Below, in pieces: positions 10,131 to 18,519 of a DNA stretch of 64,000 nt. The DNA is from Natranaeroarchaeum sp042663585 (GTDB lineage Archaea; Halobacteriota; Halobacteria; Halobacteriales; Natronoarchaeaceae), in contig NZ_JBHTAN010000006.1 in NCBI RefSeq assembly GCF_042663585.1, forward strand, positions 806,001 to 870,000. The letters are read 5' to 3'. The notes under the pieces are model-generated. The model ran no database searches and had not been told where the DNA came from. It saw only the letters and a program-made list of their open reading frames with translations. The position numbers and the translations under genes are program-made. Positions within the stretch are counted from its first letter, which is position 1. Every line of letters starts with the position of its first letter.

Positions 10131-10217
10131 ATGACTCAACAAGAACTGCTCGGGCTGATACTGACCGCGGTCGCCCTGCTCATGTTCTCTACCGGCTTCG
10201 TTATCGCACTGAGCTAG
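10131..10217 (+). CDS. 28-residue single-helix membrane microprotein
   Basis: ATG at 10131 opens a 28-codon frame, MTQQELLGLI followed by LTAVALLMFSTGFVIALS, which is almost entirely one transmembrane helix after a short polar N-terminus. It lies alone between the DUF7520-like gene and the oxidase subunit I gene. A T-rich GGTTTTTCC about 27 bases upstream can serve as BoxA. Single-helix proteins of about 30 residues are known subunits of some haem-copper oxidases (for example subunit IIa of ba3 oxidase), which makes an accessory subunit plausible but unproven. Confidence 0.55.
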   Translation: MTQQELLGLILTAVALLMFSTGFVIALS

Positions 10218-10294
10218 CTCGTCGCGCCGTCGGCTCTCTATCACGCTCTGACGTAGTTCCCGAATCCACGATATTCGACAAAAACAGCGGTCAG

Positions 10295-12175
10295 CTATTC
10301 GCTCGAAGCGTCGTCGCTCGCGTCCGCAGCGTCGGCGTCGGTCTGTAGTTCGCCCGGCGCCTCTTCGCCGTCGACCGCTCCGCCGTCCGAACGCAGTTCC
10401 GACGAGGACTGCTCGTCTTCACCGCCGTCGGTCATCGGCAGAATCTTGTTGTCCTTGAACCAGTCCCATTCGCGGGTCTTCATGCCGTGTTCGTCGAGGT
10501 TCCACGGGTCGCCGTCGCGGACCTTCGGTCCCTCCAGCCAGGAGATGACGAAGTTGTAGACGAAGATCATCTGTCCGATCAGCAGGATGAACGCCCCGAC
10601 CGTGGCTAACTGATGCAGATCAGTGAACAGTGCCTGCGGACCGAGGGTCACCTCATAGTTCGCGTACCGGCGCGGCATTCCGCCGTAGCCGAGGAAGATC
10701 ATCGCGAAGAACGTGACGTTCGTCCCGATCATCGAGAGCCAGAAGTGCCACTTGCCGAGGCGTTGCTGGTACATCCGCCCGGTGTACAGCGGGAACCAGT
10801 AGTACAGCCCTGCGAAGACGGCGAAGCCGATCACCCCCATCACGATGAAGTGGAAGTGTCCGACGACGTAGTAGGTCTCGTGGAGCACCTGATTAACCGG
10901 TACCGCACCGAGGAAGACCCCGGTGACGCCGCCGATAATGAAGTTAAAGATGAAGCCGAGACAGAACAGCATCGGCGTGTTCAGCCGGATAGAGCCGTTC
11001 CAGAGGGTCGTAATCCAGTTGAACGTCTTCACTGCGCTCGGTATCGCAATCGATAACGTCACCGCCATGAACGCCGATTCCAGCCGGGGATCCATCCCGG
11101 AGGCGAACATGTGGTGCGCCCAGACACCAAACGAGAGGACGCCGATTGCGAGCGTCGAGTAGACGACGAACTTGAAGCCAAACAGCTTCCTGCCCGCAAA
11201 GCGGGGGAGGACGTAGCTAATGATTCCCATCGGTGGTAACACCAGTATGTACACTTCGGGGTGGCCGAAGAACCAGAACAGATGTTGCCAGAGGATCGGG
11301 CCACCGCCAGCTGGATCGAAGAACAGCGTGTCGAGGTTCCGATCGGCCAGCAGCATGAGGAGCGCGCTACCGAGCAGCGGGAAGGCAAAGAGGATCAGGC
11401 CGGACTGGGTGAGCATCGTCCACGAGAAGATATCCAGATTGTGCCAGCCCACGTCGTCGCCACGCTCGGTGAAGATAGTCGCGATGAAGTTGATCGCTCC
11501 CATCGTTGCCGAGACACCTGAGAGGTGTAAGCCGAGCATCATCAGGTCCGCGCCGGGGTTGAGCGGCCCGCCCCCGGATGGGGTGCCGGCGATAGTCGAG
11601 TCAGTCGAGAGCGGCGGGTACATCGTCCAGGACGTCTGCGCGCCAGCGATGCCGTCGATGACCGGCCCGAGAATCAGCCCGGACCAGACCAGCAGTGCCG
11701 CGGGCGGGAGCAACCAGAACGCGATGGCGTTGATCCGTGGGAACGCCATGTCGTCCGCGCCGATCATCAGTGGCAAGAGATAGTTCGCGAAGGCCGCGAT
11801 GATCGGCGTCCCGAACAGGAACAGCATCGTGATGCCATGGGACGTCAACAGGGCGTTGTAGGTGTCCGCCTGGATGATCGACGTTCCAGGGTAGGTGAGT
11901 TCCACGCGCATGACGATCACAGCGAGTCCGCCCCACGCGAACGCGATGATCGCGTAGGCCCCGTAGAGCATTCCGATATCCTTGTGATCGACAGTCGTGA
12001 GCCATCGGATAACGCCACTTGGCTTTTCAGAGTGCGTCGTCTCGGTGTCGTCGCCATAGCCCGTGCCACCGACTGGCGAGTACGTACGCCAGCTTTCGAG
12101 GCGCGTGAGCCATGCGACGACGGCGACGAGGAAAAGCCCCATGAACGCCGTCAAAGCTACTTGTCCGTTTACCAT
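10295..12175 (-). CDS. Cytochrome c oxidase subunit I (haem-copper oxidase, A1 type)
   Basis: 626 residues with 12 or more membrane helices. It reduces O2 to water at the haem-CuB centre. The A1-type mark is FWFFGHPEVYILVLP (His-Tyr crosslink pair and the D-channel glutamate), then the two CuB histidines in WAHHMF, the K-channel lysine in IPSAVKTFNW, and the haem ligands in VGHFHFIVMGV. DHKDIGMLYGAYA near the N-terminus is typical. The C-terminal 70 residues are an acidic, disordered tail. No subunit II or III gene is in the window, so partners must be encoded elsewhere; the small membrane genes on both sides are probably accessory. Confidence 0.94.
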   Translation of the reverse strand: MVNGQVALTAFMGLFLVAVVAWLTRLESWRTYSPVGGTGYGDDTETTHSEKPSGVIRWLTTVDHKDIGMLYGAYAIIAFAWGGLAVIVMRVELTYPGTSIIQADTYNALLTSHGITMLFLFGTPIIAAFANYLLPLMIGADDMAFPRINAIAFWLLPPAALLVWSGLILGPVIDGIAGAQTSWTMYPPLSTDSTIAGTPSGGGPLNPGADLMMLGLHLSGVSATMGAINFIATIFTERGDDVGWHNLDIFSWTMLTQSGLILFAFPLLGSALLMLLADRNLDTLFFDPAGGGPILWQHLFWFFGHPEVYILVLPPMGIISYVLPRFAGRKLFGFKFVVYSTLAIGVLSFGVWAHHMFASGMDPRLESAFMAVTLSIAIPSAVKTFNWITTLWNGSIRLNTPMLFCLGFIFNFIIGGVTGVFLGAVPVNQVLHETYYVVGHFHFIVMGVIGFAVFAGLYYWFPLYTGRMYQQRLGKWHFWLSMIGTNVTFFAMIFLGYGGMPRRYANYEVTLGPQALFTDLHQLATVGAFILLIGQMIFVYNFVISWLEGPKVRDGDPWNLDEHGMKTREWDWFKDNKILPMTDGGEDEQSSSELRSDGGAVDGEEAPGELQTDADAADASDDASSE

Positions 12176-12263
12176 ATAGACACCCTCTGTATTGAGGAGT
12201 AAAGAAAGGTTCGTTATTTTGGCTTAGTTTCGGGCCGGTTAGTGAAAGAATACGGAGAGGAAG

Positions 12264-12509
12264 CTAGTGTTCCTCGCCGCCGAACCGTTCCTCGTCGGTT
12301 TCGATTGCCTTCGCCGAGAGGTAGGTCAGCACCGCCAGTAGTCCGAACCAGAACGCGATCATTCCGAACTGAAGCGTGCTGTACAGCGAGTCCCATCCCC
12401 AGGGGTTCAGGATGACGTACATTGCGACGAACAGGGCCAGAATACCCAGCGGGATGAAATTGACCGTGAGGTCCAAAAGCGTATCCCGGTCGAAGATCTC
12501 TCGTGACAT
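12264..12509 (-). CDS. Two-helix membrane protein (DUF6684-like), oxidase-associated
   Basis: 81 residues: a short polar N-terminus (SREIFDRDTLLDLTVNFIPL), a first helix continuing to about residue 37, a second helix about 48-68 and an acidic tail. The pattern matches the haloarchaeal DUF6684 family found next to haem-copper oxidase subunit I. It lies 88 bases upstream of subunit I on the same strand and may be cotranscribed. A role as a small oxidase subunit or assembly factor is inference from context. Confidence 0.78.
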   Translation of the reverse strand: MSREIFDRDTLLDLTVNFIPLGILALFVAMYVILNPWGWDSLYSTLQFGMIAFWFGLLAVLTYLSAKAIETDEERFGGEEH

Positions 12510-12581
12510 TGGGCTTCGGTAGTGTATGCGAGCAGAAATAGATTCCCCTTCAGCGTGTCCGCTGTCGCCGACGCGTCACGC

Positions 12582-12986
12582 TTAGACGCTCGGTTGCGTC
12601 CGAAGTCGTGAACGGAGGATCGGCGCGAGCACCGCCCCGACGAGACCCGCGGCGGCTATCGATAGCCCGCGAAGCGCGATCGAACTGTCTGCAGCCGAGA
12701 TAGTCAGGCTCTGGCTGATCGTCCCTCCAGCAAAACTGAACAGACTCATCCCGACGGCGACGAGTACGACGGAGAGCCCAAAGAATACAGGCCACGGGCT
12801 AGAGACGTACTCCGTCTCGCGCAGGATGCCGCCGATGCTCCCGAGCAACAGTACCAGGCCACCGACCGCGACGGGGAACAGTGCGAGCACGATTCCGACC
12901 TCCGAGAACACGATTCCGAGGGCGATCAGCATCGGCCACGGGCTCGATTTCCGGTACTGATCGGACAGTCCGGGTTCCTCATTCAT
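12582..12986 (-). CDS. Membrane protein of the oxidase cluster (DUF7541-like)
   Basis: 134 residues with four predicted helices (about 18-34, 36-52, 64-84 and 100-120), starting MNEEPGLSDQYRKSSPWPML. The internal repeat SSPWPMLIALG / SSPWPVFFGLS suggests a duplicated two-helix unit. It resembles haloarchaeal DUF7541 proteins next to oxidase genes. The start at 12986 is chosen over 13109 because a CTATACTC BoxA lies about 23 bases upstream and the longer frame would run across the divergent thiolase promoter. Function unknown. Confidence 0.75.
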   Translation of the reverse strand: MNEEPGLSDQYRKSSPWPMLIALGIVFSEVGIVLALFPVAVGGLVLLLGSIGGILRETEYVSSPWPVFFGLSVVLVAVGMSLFSFAGGTISQSLTISAADSSIALRGLSIAAAGLVGAVLAPILRSRLRTQPSV

Positions 12987-13074
12987 AGAGATAACTTTGG
13001 CTGGAGAGTATAGAACCCACCGGTATATGATGGGCACCCAAGGTAATATATGCAGTTCGTGATCTAGGTATTGT

Positions 13075-14241
13075 ATGAACGGGCCACGTGTTGCTGGAGT
13101 GGGTGTCACCGAGTTCGGTAGAGCACCCGAACGGACCGGCCGTGATCTCTTCGGCGAAGCGGCGGCGACAGCTATCTCTGATGCCGGAGTCGATCATAGC
13201 GACGTAGAGGCCGTCTACTACGGTAACTTTATGGGCGAACTCGCGGAGCATCAGGGCCATCAGGGTCCGATGATGGCCGAAGCCGCCGGGGTACAGGCAC
13301 CAGCGACGCGCTACGAATCGGCGTGTGCGTCGAGCGGGGCGGCCGTCCGGCAGGCCGTCTACGATGTCCGGAACGGCGAAGCGGACGTGCTTCTGATCGG
13401 CGGGGCGGAGCGCATGACGAACCTCGGCACGGCGGCTGCGACGGACGCGCTGGCAATCGCCGCCGACGACCTCTGGGAGGTCGGCCATGGGATGACGTTC
13501 CCCGGCGCGTACGCGCTGATGGCGCGGGCGTACTTCGAGGAGTTCGGCGGGTCGCGCGAGGACCTCGCGTATATCGCCGTCAAAAACCATGCAAACGCCG
13601 TCGAGAACGAGAAAGCACAGTACCAGCAAGCCATCTCGGTCGAGGACGTGCTCGATGCTCCGATGGTTTCGGCACCGCTCGGACTGTACGACTCCTGTCC
13701 GATCAGCGACGGTGCGAGCGCGGCCGTCATCGTGAGCGAGTCCTACGCCGCCGAACACGACCTCGATGCCGAGGTTGCGATCACCGGGACTGGACAGGGC
13801 GGCGACCGCCTCGCGCTACACGACCGCGCACATCTCGCGACCTCCCCCGCCGCGGACGACGCCGCCGCGGAGGCCTACGCGGACGCCGACATCGATGTCG
13901 ACCGGATCGATGTCGCCGAGGTCCACGACTGCTTTACGATCGCGGAAGTGCTCGCCATCGAATCGCTTGGGCTCTACGAACCCGGGGAGGGAATCGGGGC
14001 GGCACGCCGCGGCGAGACCACTATCGACGGGTCGGTCCCCGTCAACCTCTCCGGGGGACTCAAGGCGAAGGGTCATCCCGTCGGCGCGACCGGCGTCGCC
14101 CAGATCGCGGAAGTAGTCAAACTCCTCCGGGGAGATCACATCAATAGCGACGCCGTCCCCGACGCGACGACCGGCGTCACGCACAACGCGGGTGGCACCG
14201 TTGCGAGTGCACTCGTTCACGTACTGGAGGTTCAACAATGA
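13075..14241 (+). CDS. Thiolase family protein (acetyl-CoA C-acyltransferase-like)
   Basis: 388 residues of the SCP2/archaeal thiolase type. The nucleophile is Cys84 in ESACASSGAAV; the glycine-rich GHPVGATGVAQ lies near 344, and the last catalytic loop is THNAGGTVAS rather than the Cys-Gly-Gly-Gly of classical thiolases, as in the archaeal acetoacetyl-CoA thiolase group. It condenses or cleaves acyl-CoA units. Its stop overlaps the next gene's start by four bases (ATGA); that DUF35 protein is its expected structural partner. A TAATATATG BoxA lies about 29 bases before the ATG. Confidence 0.9.
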   Translation: MNGPRVAGVGVTEFGRAPERTGRDLFGEAAATAISDAGVDHSDVEAVYYGNFMGELAEHQGHQGPMMAEAAGVQAPATRYESACASSGAAVRQAVYDVRNGEADVLLIGGAERMTNLGTAAATDALAIAADDLWEVGHGMTFPGAYALMARAYFEEFGGSREDLAYIAVKNHANAVENEKAQYQQAISVEDVLDAPMVSAPLGLYDSCPISDGASAAVIVSESYAAEHDLDAEVAITGTGQGGDRLALHDRAHLATSPAADDAAAEAYADADIDVDRIDVAEVHDCFTIAEVLAIESLGLYEPGEGIGAARRGETTIDGSVPVNLSGGLKAKGHPVGATGVAQIAEVVKLLRGDHINSDAVPDATTGVTHNAGGTVASALVHVLEVQQ

Positions 14242-14633
14242 GTGATTCCGAGGAAACCGTGCGCGACCGCGGCTACGACGACGCTCTCGACGCTATCGAA
14301 TCCGGCGAGGGCTACTATCTGGAATGTTCGGCTGGTCATGGCTCGCTTCCACCACGCCGACTCTGTCCGGAGTGTGGCGACGACCAACTGCGCGAGGAGC
14401 CACTGCCCGAGACTGGACGGGTCGACACCTACAATATCACCGAGGTCCCGGCACCGGCGTTTGCCGACGACGCGCCCTACGTGCTGGCAATCGCCGACTT
14501 CGGCCCGGTCAGACTGACTGGCCAGGTACAGGGCGTCGATCCGGAGGACGTCTCTGTCGGTATGACGGTCGAGGTAGAGATTGCGAGAAGCGAGACGAAC
14601 GGCGAACGTCTACTCGCTTTTCGGGAGCGATAG
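14238..14633 (+). CDS. Zn-ribbon/OB-fold acyl-CoA-binding protein (DUF35) partner of thiolase
   Basis: 131 residues: an N-terminal helical and rubredoxin-like zinc region with CSAGH and CPECG (about 30-47) and a C-terminal OB-fold (about 55-130). DUF35 proteins bind CoA thioesters and bridge thiolase to HMG-CoA synthase in archaea, channelling acetoacetyl-CoA. The first metal pair is Cys-x3-His rather than Cys-x2-Cys. Translationally coupled to the thiolase. No HMG-CoA synthase gene is nearby, so this pair may serve beta-oxidation or another condensation instead. Confidence 0.85.
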   Translation: MSDSEETVRDRGYDDALDAIESGEGYYLECSAGHGSLPPRRLCPECGDDQLREEPLPETGRVDTYNITEVPAPAFADDAPYVLAIADFGPVRLTGQVQGVDPEDVSVGMTVEVEIARSETNGERLLAFRER

Positions 14634-15548
14634 CTCCTCGCGGAGCAGTTGCGCGAACGTTTCGGGGTGCTCGGCGTGGGGTAGCAGTCGGGCGTAGTCG
14701 ACGACGACCAGCCGCGCGTCGGAGCGATCGGCGAGGTCTCGCCCCTCCGAGAGCGGGGTCGTCTCCGTCTCGCGGCCCCAGACGAGCGTCGTCGGGATGT
14801 CTAGCTCCTTTAGCTGATCGGCAAGGTCGAGGTCGGGGTCGAGATAGCCACTAATGAAGGAGGCGGGTGCGTAGCGCGCCCCCGGTTGGTGTGCGGTTTG
14901 CCACTGATACTCGACCTGTTCGTCGGTGATCTCGCTGGAGTCGTAGTAGCCGTGATCCGCGCTGAAGTAGCGGATCCCCGGCTTGCTCGTCACGAGGTTG
15001 TTGATCGCCGTACCGATCAGTGGCGTCCGCAGCAGTGATCGGAGCCAGGTGCGCTGGCCGGGCATCGTCTCGGCCGTCGGCGAGACGAGCACGAGCCGTT
15101 CGATGTCGACATCTTCGGCCGCCGCAGCGGTGTATGCGCCGGTCAACGAGGACGCGACCACGGTGGGCTGGTCTGTGACGTCACTGATGAAGTCGGCGAC
15201 AAAGCCCTCGTACAGCGTCGGGGAGTAGATCAGCGGCGGTCGATCCGATCGACCGAACCCTGGGAGGTCGGGAACGATCACGTGATGATCCTCGGCGAAC
15301 TCGTCGATCACCTCGGCGAACTCGTAACTCGACCCCGCGGCGCCGACGCCGTGGAGCATGAGGAGATCCGGATCCGACGGGTCCCCACGCTCCGTGTAGG
15401 CAACGTCCATCCCGCGCCATCGGTACTCCTTCTGGTCACCCTCGATCGCTGGGGGGAGTTCCTCGGCACGTCGAGCGAGGACGGTGTTCGCCACAGCGGC
15501 GGTTCCAAGCGCACCGACCGTACCCGCGAGCAGTGTTCGGAGCTTCAT
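14610..15548 (-). CDS. Alpha/beta-hydrolase with N-terminal anchor
   Basis: 312 residues. The N-terminus (LRTLLAGTVGALGTAAVANTV) is a hydrophobic signal or anchor helix. The hydrolase core begins near residue 45 with MLHGVGAAGSS (oxyanion region) and PDLPGFGRSDRP; the nucleophile elbow reads VVASSLTGAY, a variant with Ala in place of the first Gly. The acid and His candidates are near WGRETETTPLSEG and LLPHAEHPETF. Substrate unknown. The ATG at 15548 is supported by a TTTATAAG BoxA about 28 bases upstream. Its 3' end overlaps the convergent DUF35 gene by 24 bases. Confidence 0.82.
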   Translation of the reverse strand: MKLRTLLAGTVGALGTAAVANTVLARRAEELPPAIEGDQKEYRWRGMDVAYTERGDPSDPDLLMLHGVGAAGSSYEFAEVIDEFAEDHHVIVPDLPGFGRSDRPPLIYSPTLYEGFVADFISDVTDQPTVVASSLTGAYTAAAAEDVDIERLVLVSPTAETMPGQRTWLRSLLRTPLIGTAINNLVTSKPGIRYFSADHGYYDSSEITDEQVEYQWQTAHQPGARYAPASFISGYLDPDLDLADQLKELDIPTTLVWGRETETTPLSEGRDLADRSDARLVVVDYARLLPHAEHPETFAQLLREELSLPKSE

Positions 15549-15572
15549 ACACACCCATTCGTCCGGAGGGGA

Positions 15573-15580
15573 CTTATAAA
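15573..15580 (-). promoter_or_regulatory. BoxA of the anchored alpha/beta-hydrolase gene
   Basis: TTTATAAG on the minus strand, about 28 bases before the ATG at 15548; it excludes the longer upstream frame. Confidence 0.65.
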
Positions 15581-15598
15581 GCTCGCTGAATTGACCAG

Positions 15599-16651
15599 TT
15601 ACCCGTCGCGTTGCTCTGCGAGACACTCCTCGATGGGGGTGAGTATCTCGTCGGACAGCGTGTAGGGGTCGCGGTCGCCGTCGATCATCGACTCGACGAG
15701 CGCGTCGATCCCACCCTGGTGTTCGATCTCGTCTTCGACCATCCCGTTGAGATCGCTCCGCAGGAGTTGGCGGAGTTCCTCTGCGGACCGGGTGCGTTCG
15801 CGCTCTGTGCGCCGGCCCGACTCGTCGAGATACGATCCGTGGGCAGCGAACTCCTCCATGAGTTCGTCGACGCCGTCGCCCCGCGTCGCGACCGTCTCGA
15901 CGATCGGCGGCGTCCAGTCCGCCTCCTGTGCGTCGCTTTCTGTGCTCTCCGTCCCCGTCCCGTGGCCGTGTTTCGCCCCACCGTCGATGATCGGGTTCAC
16001 GTCGTCCCCCAGGCCGACCATCTCCCGGAGTTCCATGACCGTTCGATCCGCGCCCTCCAGATCGGCCTTGTTGACCACGAACACGTCCGCAATCTCGAGG
16101 ATCCCGGCCTTGAGCGTCTGAACGGTGTCGCCGCTCCCCGGCGGGACGAGGACGGCAACGGTGTCGGCCGCGCGGACGATATCGATCTCGTTCTGTCCGG
16201 CGCCGACGGTCTCGATGATGATCCTGTCCATTCCGAAGGCGTCGAACGCCTTGACGGCGTCCGCGGTCGCCGTCGAGAGGCCGCCAAGGCTCCCCCGGGC
16301 GCTCATCGAGCGGACGAAGACGTCCATGTCGCCGACGTTCGAGGCCATTCGGATCCGGTCGCCGAGGACGGCCCCGCCCGTGTACGGCGACGAGGGGTCG
16401 ACAGCGATGATGCCGACCTGCTCGTCGCGCTCCCGGTAGGCGAGTGCGAGCTTGTCAACGAGCGTCGACTTCCCGGAGCCAGGGCTTCCCGTAATCCCGA
16501 TCACGTCGGCGTTCCCGGTGTAGCCGTGGAGCGCGGCGACCAGTTCCCGATACCCATCCTCCCGGTTCTCGATTACCGTGATGGCTCTGGCGAGCGCGCG
16601 GTACTCGCCCGCCAGTAGTCCTTCGATCAGCGTTTGCTGCTTGCCGCTCAT
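15599..16651 (-). CDS. meaB: Methylmalonyl-CoA mutase-associated GTPase MeaB (ArgK family)
   Basis: 350 residues of the G3E-family GTPase that guards and reloads cobalamin on methylmalonyl-CoA mutase. Walker A GSPGSGKST is at 55-63, VDPSSPYTGGAVLGDRIRM at about 80-98, ETVGAGQNEID is the MeaB switch region, and VVNKAD is the guanine-specificity motif. A histidine/acidic insertion (GAKHGHGTGTESTESDAQE) near 235-253 is extra. The start at 16651 overlaps the stop of the B12-subunit gene by four bases, so the two are coupled; the longer open frame is only that gene's shadow. Confidence 0.93.
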   Translation of the reverse strand: MSGKQQTLIEGLLAGEYRALARAITVIENREDGYRELVAALHGYTGNADVIGITGSPGSGKSTLVDKLALAYRERDEQVGIIAVDPSSPYTGGAVLGDRIRMASNVGDMDVFVRSMSARGSLGGLSTATADAVKAFDAFGMDRIIIETVGAGQNEIDIVRAADTVAVLVPPGSGDTVQTLKAGILEIADVFVVNKADLEGADRTVMELREMVGLGDDVNPIIDGGAKHGHGTGTESTESDAQEADWTPPIVETVATRGDGVDELMEEFAAHGSYLDESGRRTERERTRSAEELRQLLRSDLNGMVEDEIEHQGGIDALVESMIDGDRDPYTLSDEILTPIEECLAEQRDG

Positions 16652-17064
16652 CGCTCGGGCACGTTCTCCCTGACGAACTCGATCGTCTCCTCCAGTTCCG
16701 TGCCCGGCCCGAACACTTCGGCGACGCCCTTCTCTTTTAGCGCCGCCTTGTCGTCGTCCGGGATCACCCCCCCGACGAGCAACAGGGTATCCTCGAACGC
16801 ATCGTACTCTTTCAGGCCGTCGACGACTTTCGGGACGAGCGTGTTGTGTGCCCCCGAGAGGATCGATATCCCCAGTACGTCGACGTCTTCCTGCACTGCG
16901 GCCTGCACGATCTCTTCGGGCGCTTTGTGCAGGCCGGAGTAGATCACCTCGAACCCGGCATCGCGGAAGGCGCGGGCGATCACGTGTGCACCCCGGTCGT
17001 GACCGTCGAGACCGACCTTCGCCACGAGACACCGGATCGTCCGCTGCTGTCCATCGGCGCTCAT
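16648..17064 (-). CDS. mcmA2: Methylmalonyl-CoA mutase, cobalamin-binding (small) subunit
   Basis: 138 residues, the B12-binding Rossmann domain of the mutase. The signature is KVGLDGHDRGAHVIARAF, where His22 of the DxHxxG motif is the lower axial cobalt ligand; later GISILSGAHN and LVGGVIPDDD complete the cofactor pocket. It pairs with the catalytic subunit encoded at 6.0-7.7 kb on the other strand. The gene heads an operon with meaB, which makes cofactor loading and B12 binding co-produced. No methylmalonyl-CoA epimerase gene is adjacent, unlike many haloarchaeal loci. Confidence 0.94.
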   Translation of the reverse strand: MSADGQQRTIRCLVAKVGLDGHDRGAHVIARAFRDAGFEVIYSGLHKAPEEIVQAAVQEDVDVLGISILSGAHNTLVPKVVDGLKEYDAFEDTLLLVGGVIPDDDKAALKEKGVAEVFGPGTELEETIEFVRENVPER

Positions 17065-17149
17065 ACATGATCGTTTGCTAGCGACTCGTTTATACTTTGA
17101 TCTCCTTGGAAGCGACAGGAAAATACCGGACCACGCCTAATCGCCCGCT

Positions 17150-17755
17150 ATGGCGACAGCGACACCTGCCCGTCCGATCAAAGGTCGGGTCACCGAGTGG
17201 ACGGTTCTCCTGACGGCGGTCGGCTACCTGCTGGTGATTGGAACGTTCGGTGGCTGGTTCCCCTACCCGAACATCACCGAGTCCGGCGTCGACCTGCTGG
17301 GCCATGCTATCGCGGCCGTGAACGCGCTGGCGACGGTCTGTCTCGTCGCCGGGTGGTACTGGATCCGCAACGGCGAGGTCGACAAACACCGCAAGGCGAT
17401 GGCTTCGGCGTTTACGCTGATCCTCGTCTTCCTCGTGCTGTATCTCCCGAAGGTCGGCGGTGGCGGGCAGAAAGCCATCGCCGACAGCGCCCCGGAACTG
17501 GTCAGTTACAGCTATTTCGCGATGCTCGCGATCCACATCCTCCTGTCGGGCCTGGCGATCCCGGTCGTCGTCTACGCCCTCCTGCTCGGACTGTCTCACA
17601 CGCCGGGCGAACTCCGCGAGACACGCCACGCTCAAGTCGGCCGGATCGCCGCCGCCTCGTGGATCCTGAGTCTCGTCCTCGGCGTCGTGACCTACGTCAT
17701 TCTCAATCACACGTACGGAAACACGTTCGAGCCAGCACTCGTGGCGCTGTTCTAA
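17150..17755 (+). CDS. DUF420 membrane protein
   Basis: 201 residues with five predicted membrane helices. The DUF420 features are the helix after ESGVDLLGHAIAA, the conserved GEVDKHRKAMASAF (helix entry with His), and paired histidines in AIHILLSG and further on. DUF420 proteins are often near cytochrome oxidase and haem genes and are thought to act in oxidase biogenesis, but no biochemical role is settled. Here the oxidase genes are 5 kb away. It stands between the divergent mcmA2 and the PHP gene. Confidence 0.85.
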   Translation: MATATPARPIKGRVTEWTVLLTAVGYLLVIGTFGGWFPYPNITESGVDLLGHAIAAVNALATVCLVAGWYWIRNGEVDKHRKAMASAFTLILVFLVLYLPKVGGGGQKAIADSAPELVSYSYFAMLAIHILLSGLAIPVVVYALLLGLSHTPGELRETRHAQVGRIAAASWILSLVLGVVTYVILNHTYGNTFEPALVALF

Positions 17756-17833
17756 CAGATCGGTTAGGTCGGTTTACCGGCCGCGGTGACCCGTATCGAG
17801 TCGCTTTTGTCGGTACGCTCTAAACACGGGAGC

Positions 17834-18517
17834 GTGCTGTCGGTCGAGCTACACACCCATTCGGCGCTGTCATACGACGGTCGTGACCCAGTCGATCTGC
17901 TTCTCGAACAGGCCGAAGCGGTCGGCCTGGACGCGATAGCGGTCACCGACCACGACGAGATAGACGCCAGTCTGGAAGCCGTCGACAAGGCACCGGAGTA
18001 CGGACTTGTCGGGATTCCGGGGATCGAGATCACCAGCCAGGCTGGCCACGTGCTTGGGATCGGTATCGAGGAGGCCGTTCCACCCGGGCTCTCGTTCGGC
18101 GAGACGCTCGACCGGATCCACGATCTGGGCGGGATTGCTGTCGTCCCGCATCCGTATCAGGAATCACGTAGCGGCGTGATGGCGAACATCACGCCCGAAG
18201 CGCTCGGGACCGCAGACGCCATCGAGGTTTACAACTCTCGACTGCTGACTGGCCGCGGTAACCGACAGGCCCGGACGTTCGCGACGGAGTACGATATGCC
18301 GATGACGGCGGGCAGTGATGCCCACATCAGCGAGATGGTCGGACAGGCGGTGACGCGGATCGACGCCGAGGAACGCTCGGTCGACGCCATTCTGGACGCG
18401 ATCACGGCAGGGCATACGGAGGTCGCGGGGAAACGAACGCCGTGGCGGATTAGCCTCCGGCAGGCCGCCGGCGGCGCGAAACGACGCGTCAAGAACCGGA
18501 TTCAGGAGCTGTTCTGA
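17834..18517 (+). CDS. PHP-domain metal-dependent phosphoesterase
   Basis: 227 residues from the GTG at 17834; a longer GTG start at 17786 would add 16 residues. The PHP metal motifs are in order: LHTHSALSYDG at about 6-16, VTDHDE near 37-42, the glutamate in GIEITS, VVPHPY near 115, and AGSDAH near 158. Such proteins hydrolyse phosphate mono- or diesters, sometimes 3',5'-bisnucleotides or oligonucleotides. I prefer 17834 because homologous proteins begin right before the first His motif. The stop is two bases from the GTG of the asparagine-synthase-like gene, so the two form an operon. Confidence 0.85.
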   Translation: MLSVELHTHSALSYDGRDPVDLLLEQAEAVGLDAIAVTDHDEIDASLEAVDKAPEYGLVGIPGIEITSQAGHVLGIGIEEAVPPGLSFGETLDRIHDLGGIAVVPHPYQESRSGVMANITPEALGTADAIEVYNSRLLTGRGNRQARTFATEYDMPMTAGSDAHISEMVGQAVTRIDAEERSVDAILDAITAGHTEVAGKRTPWRISLRQAAGGAKRRVKNRIQELF

Positions 18518-18519
18518 CG

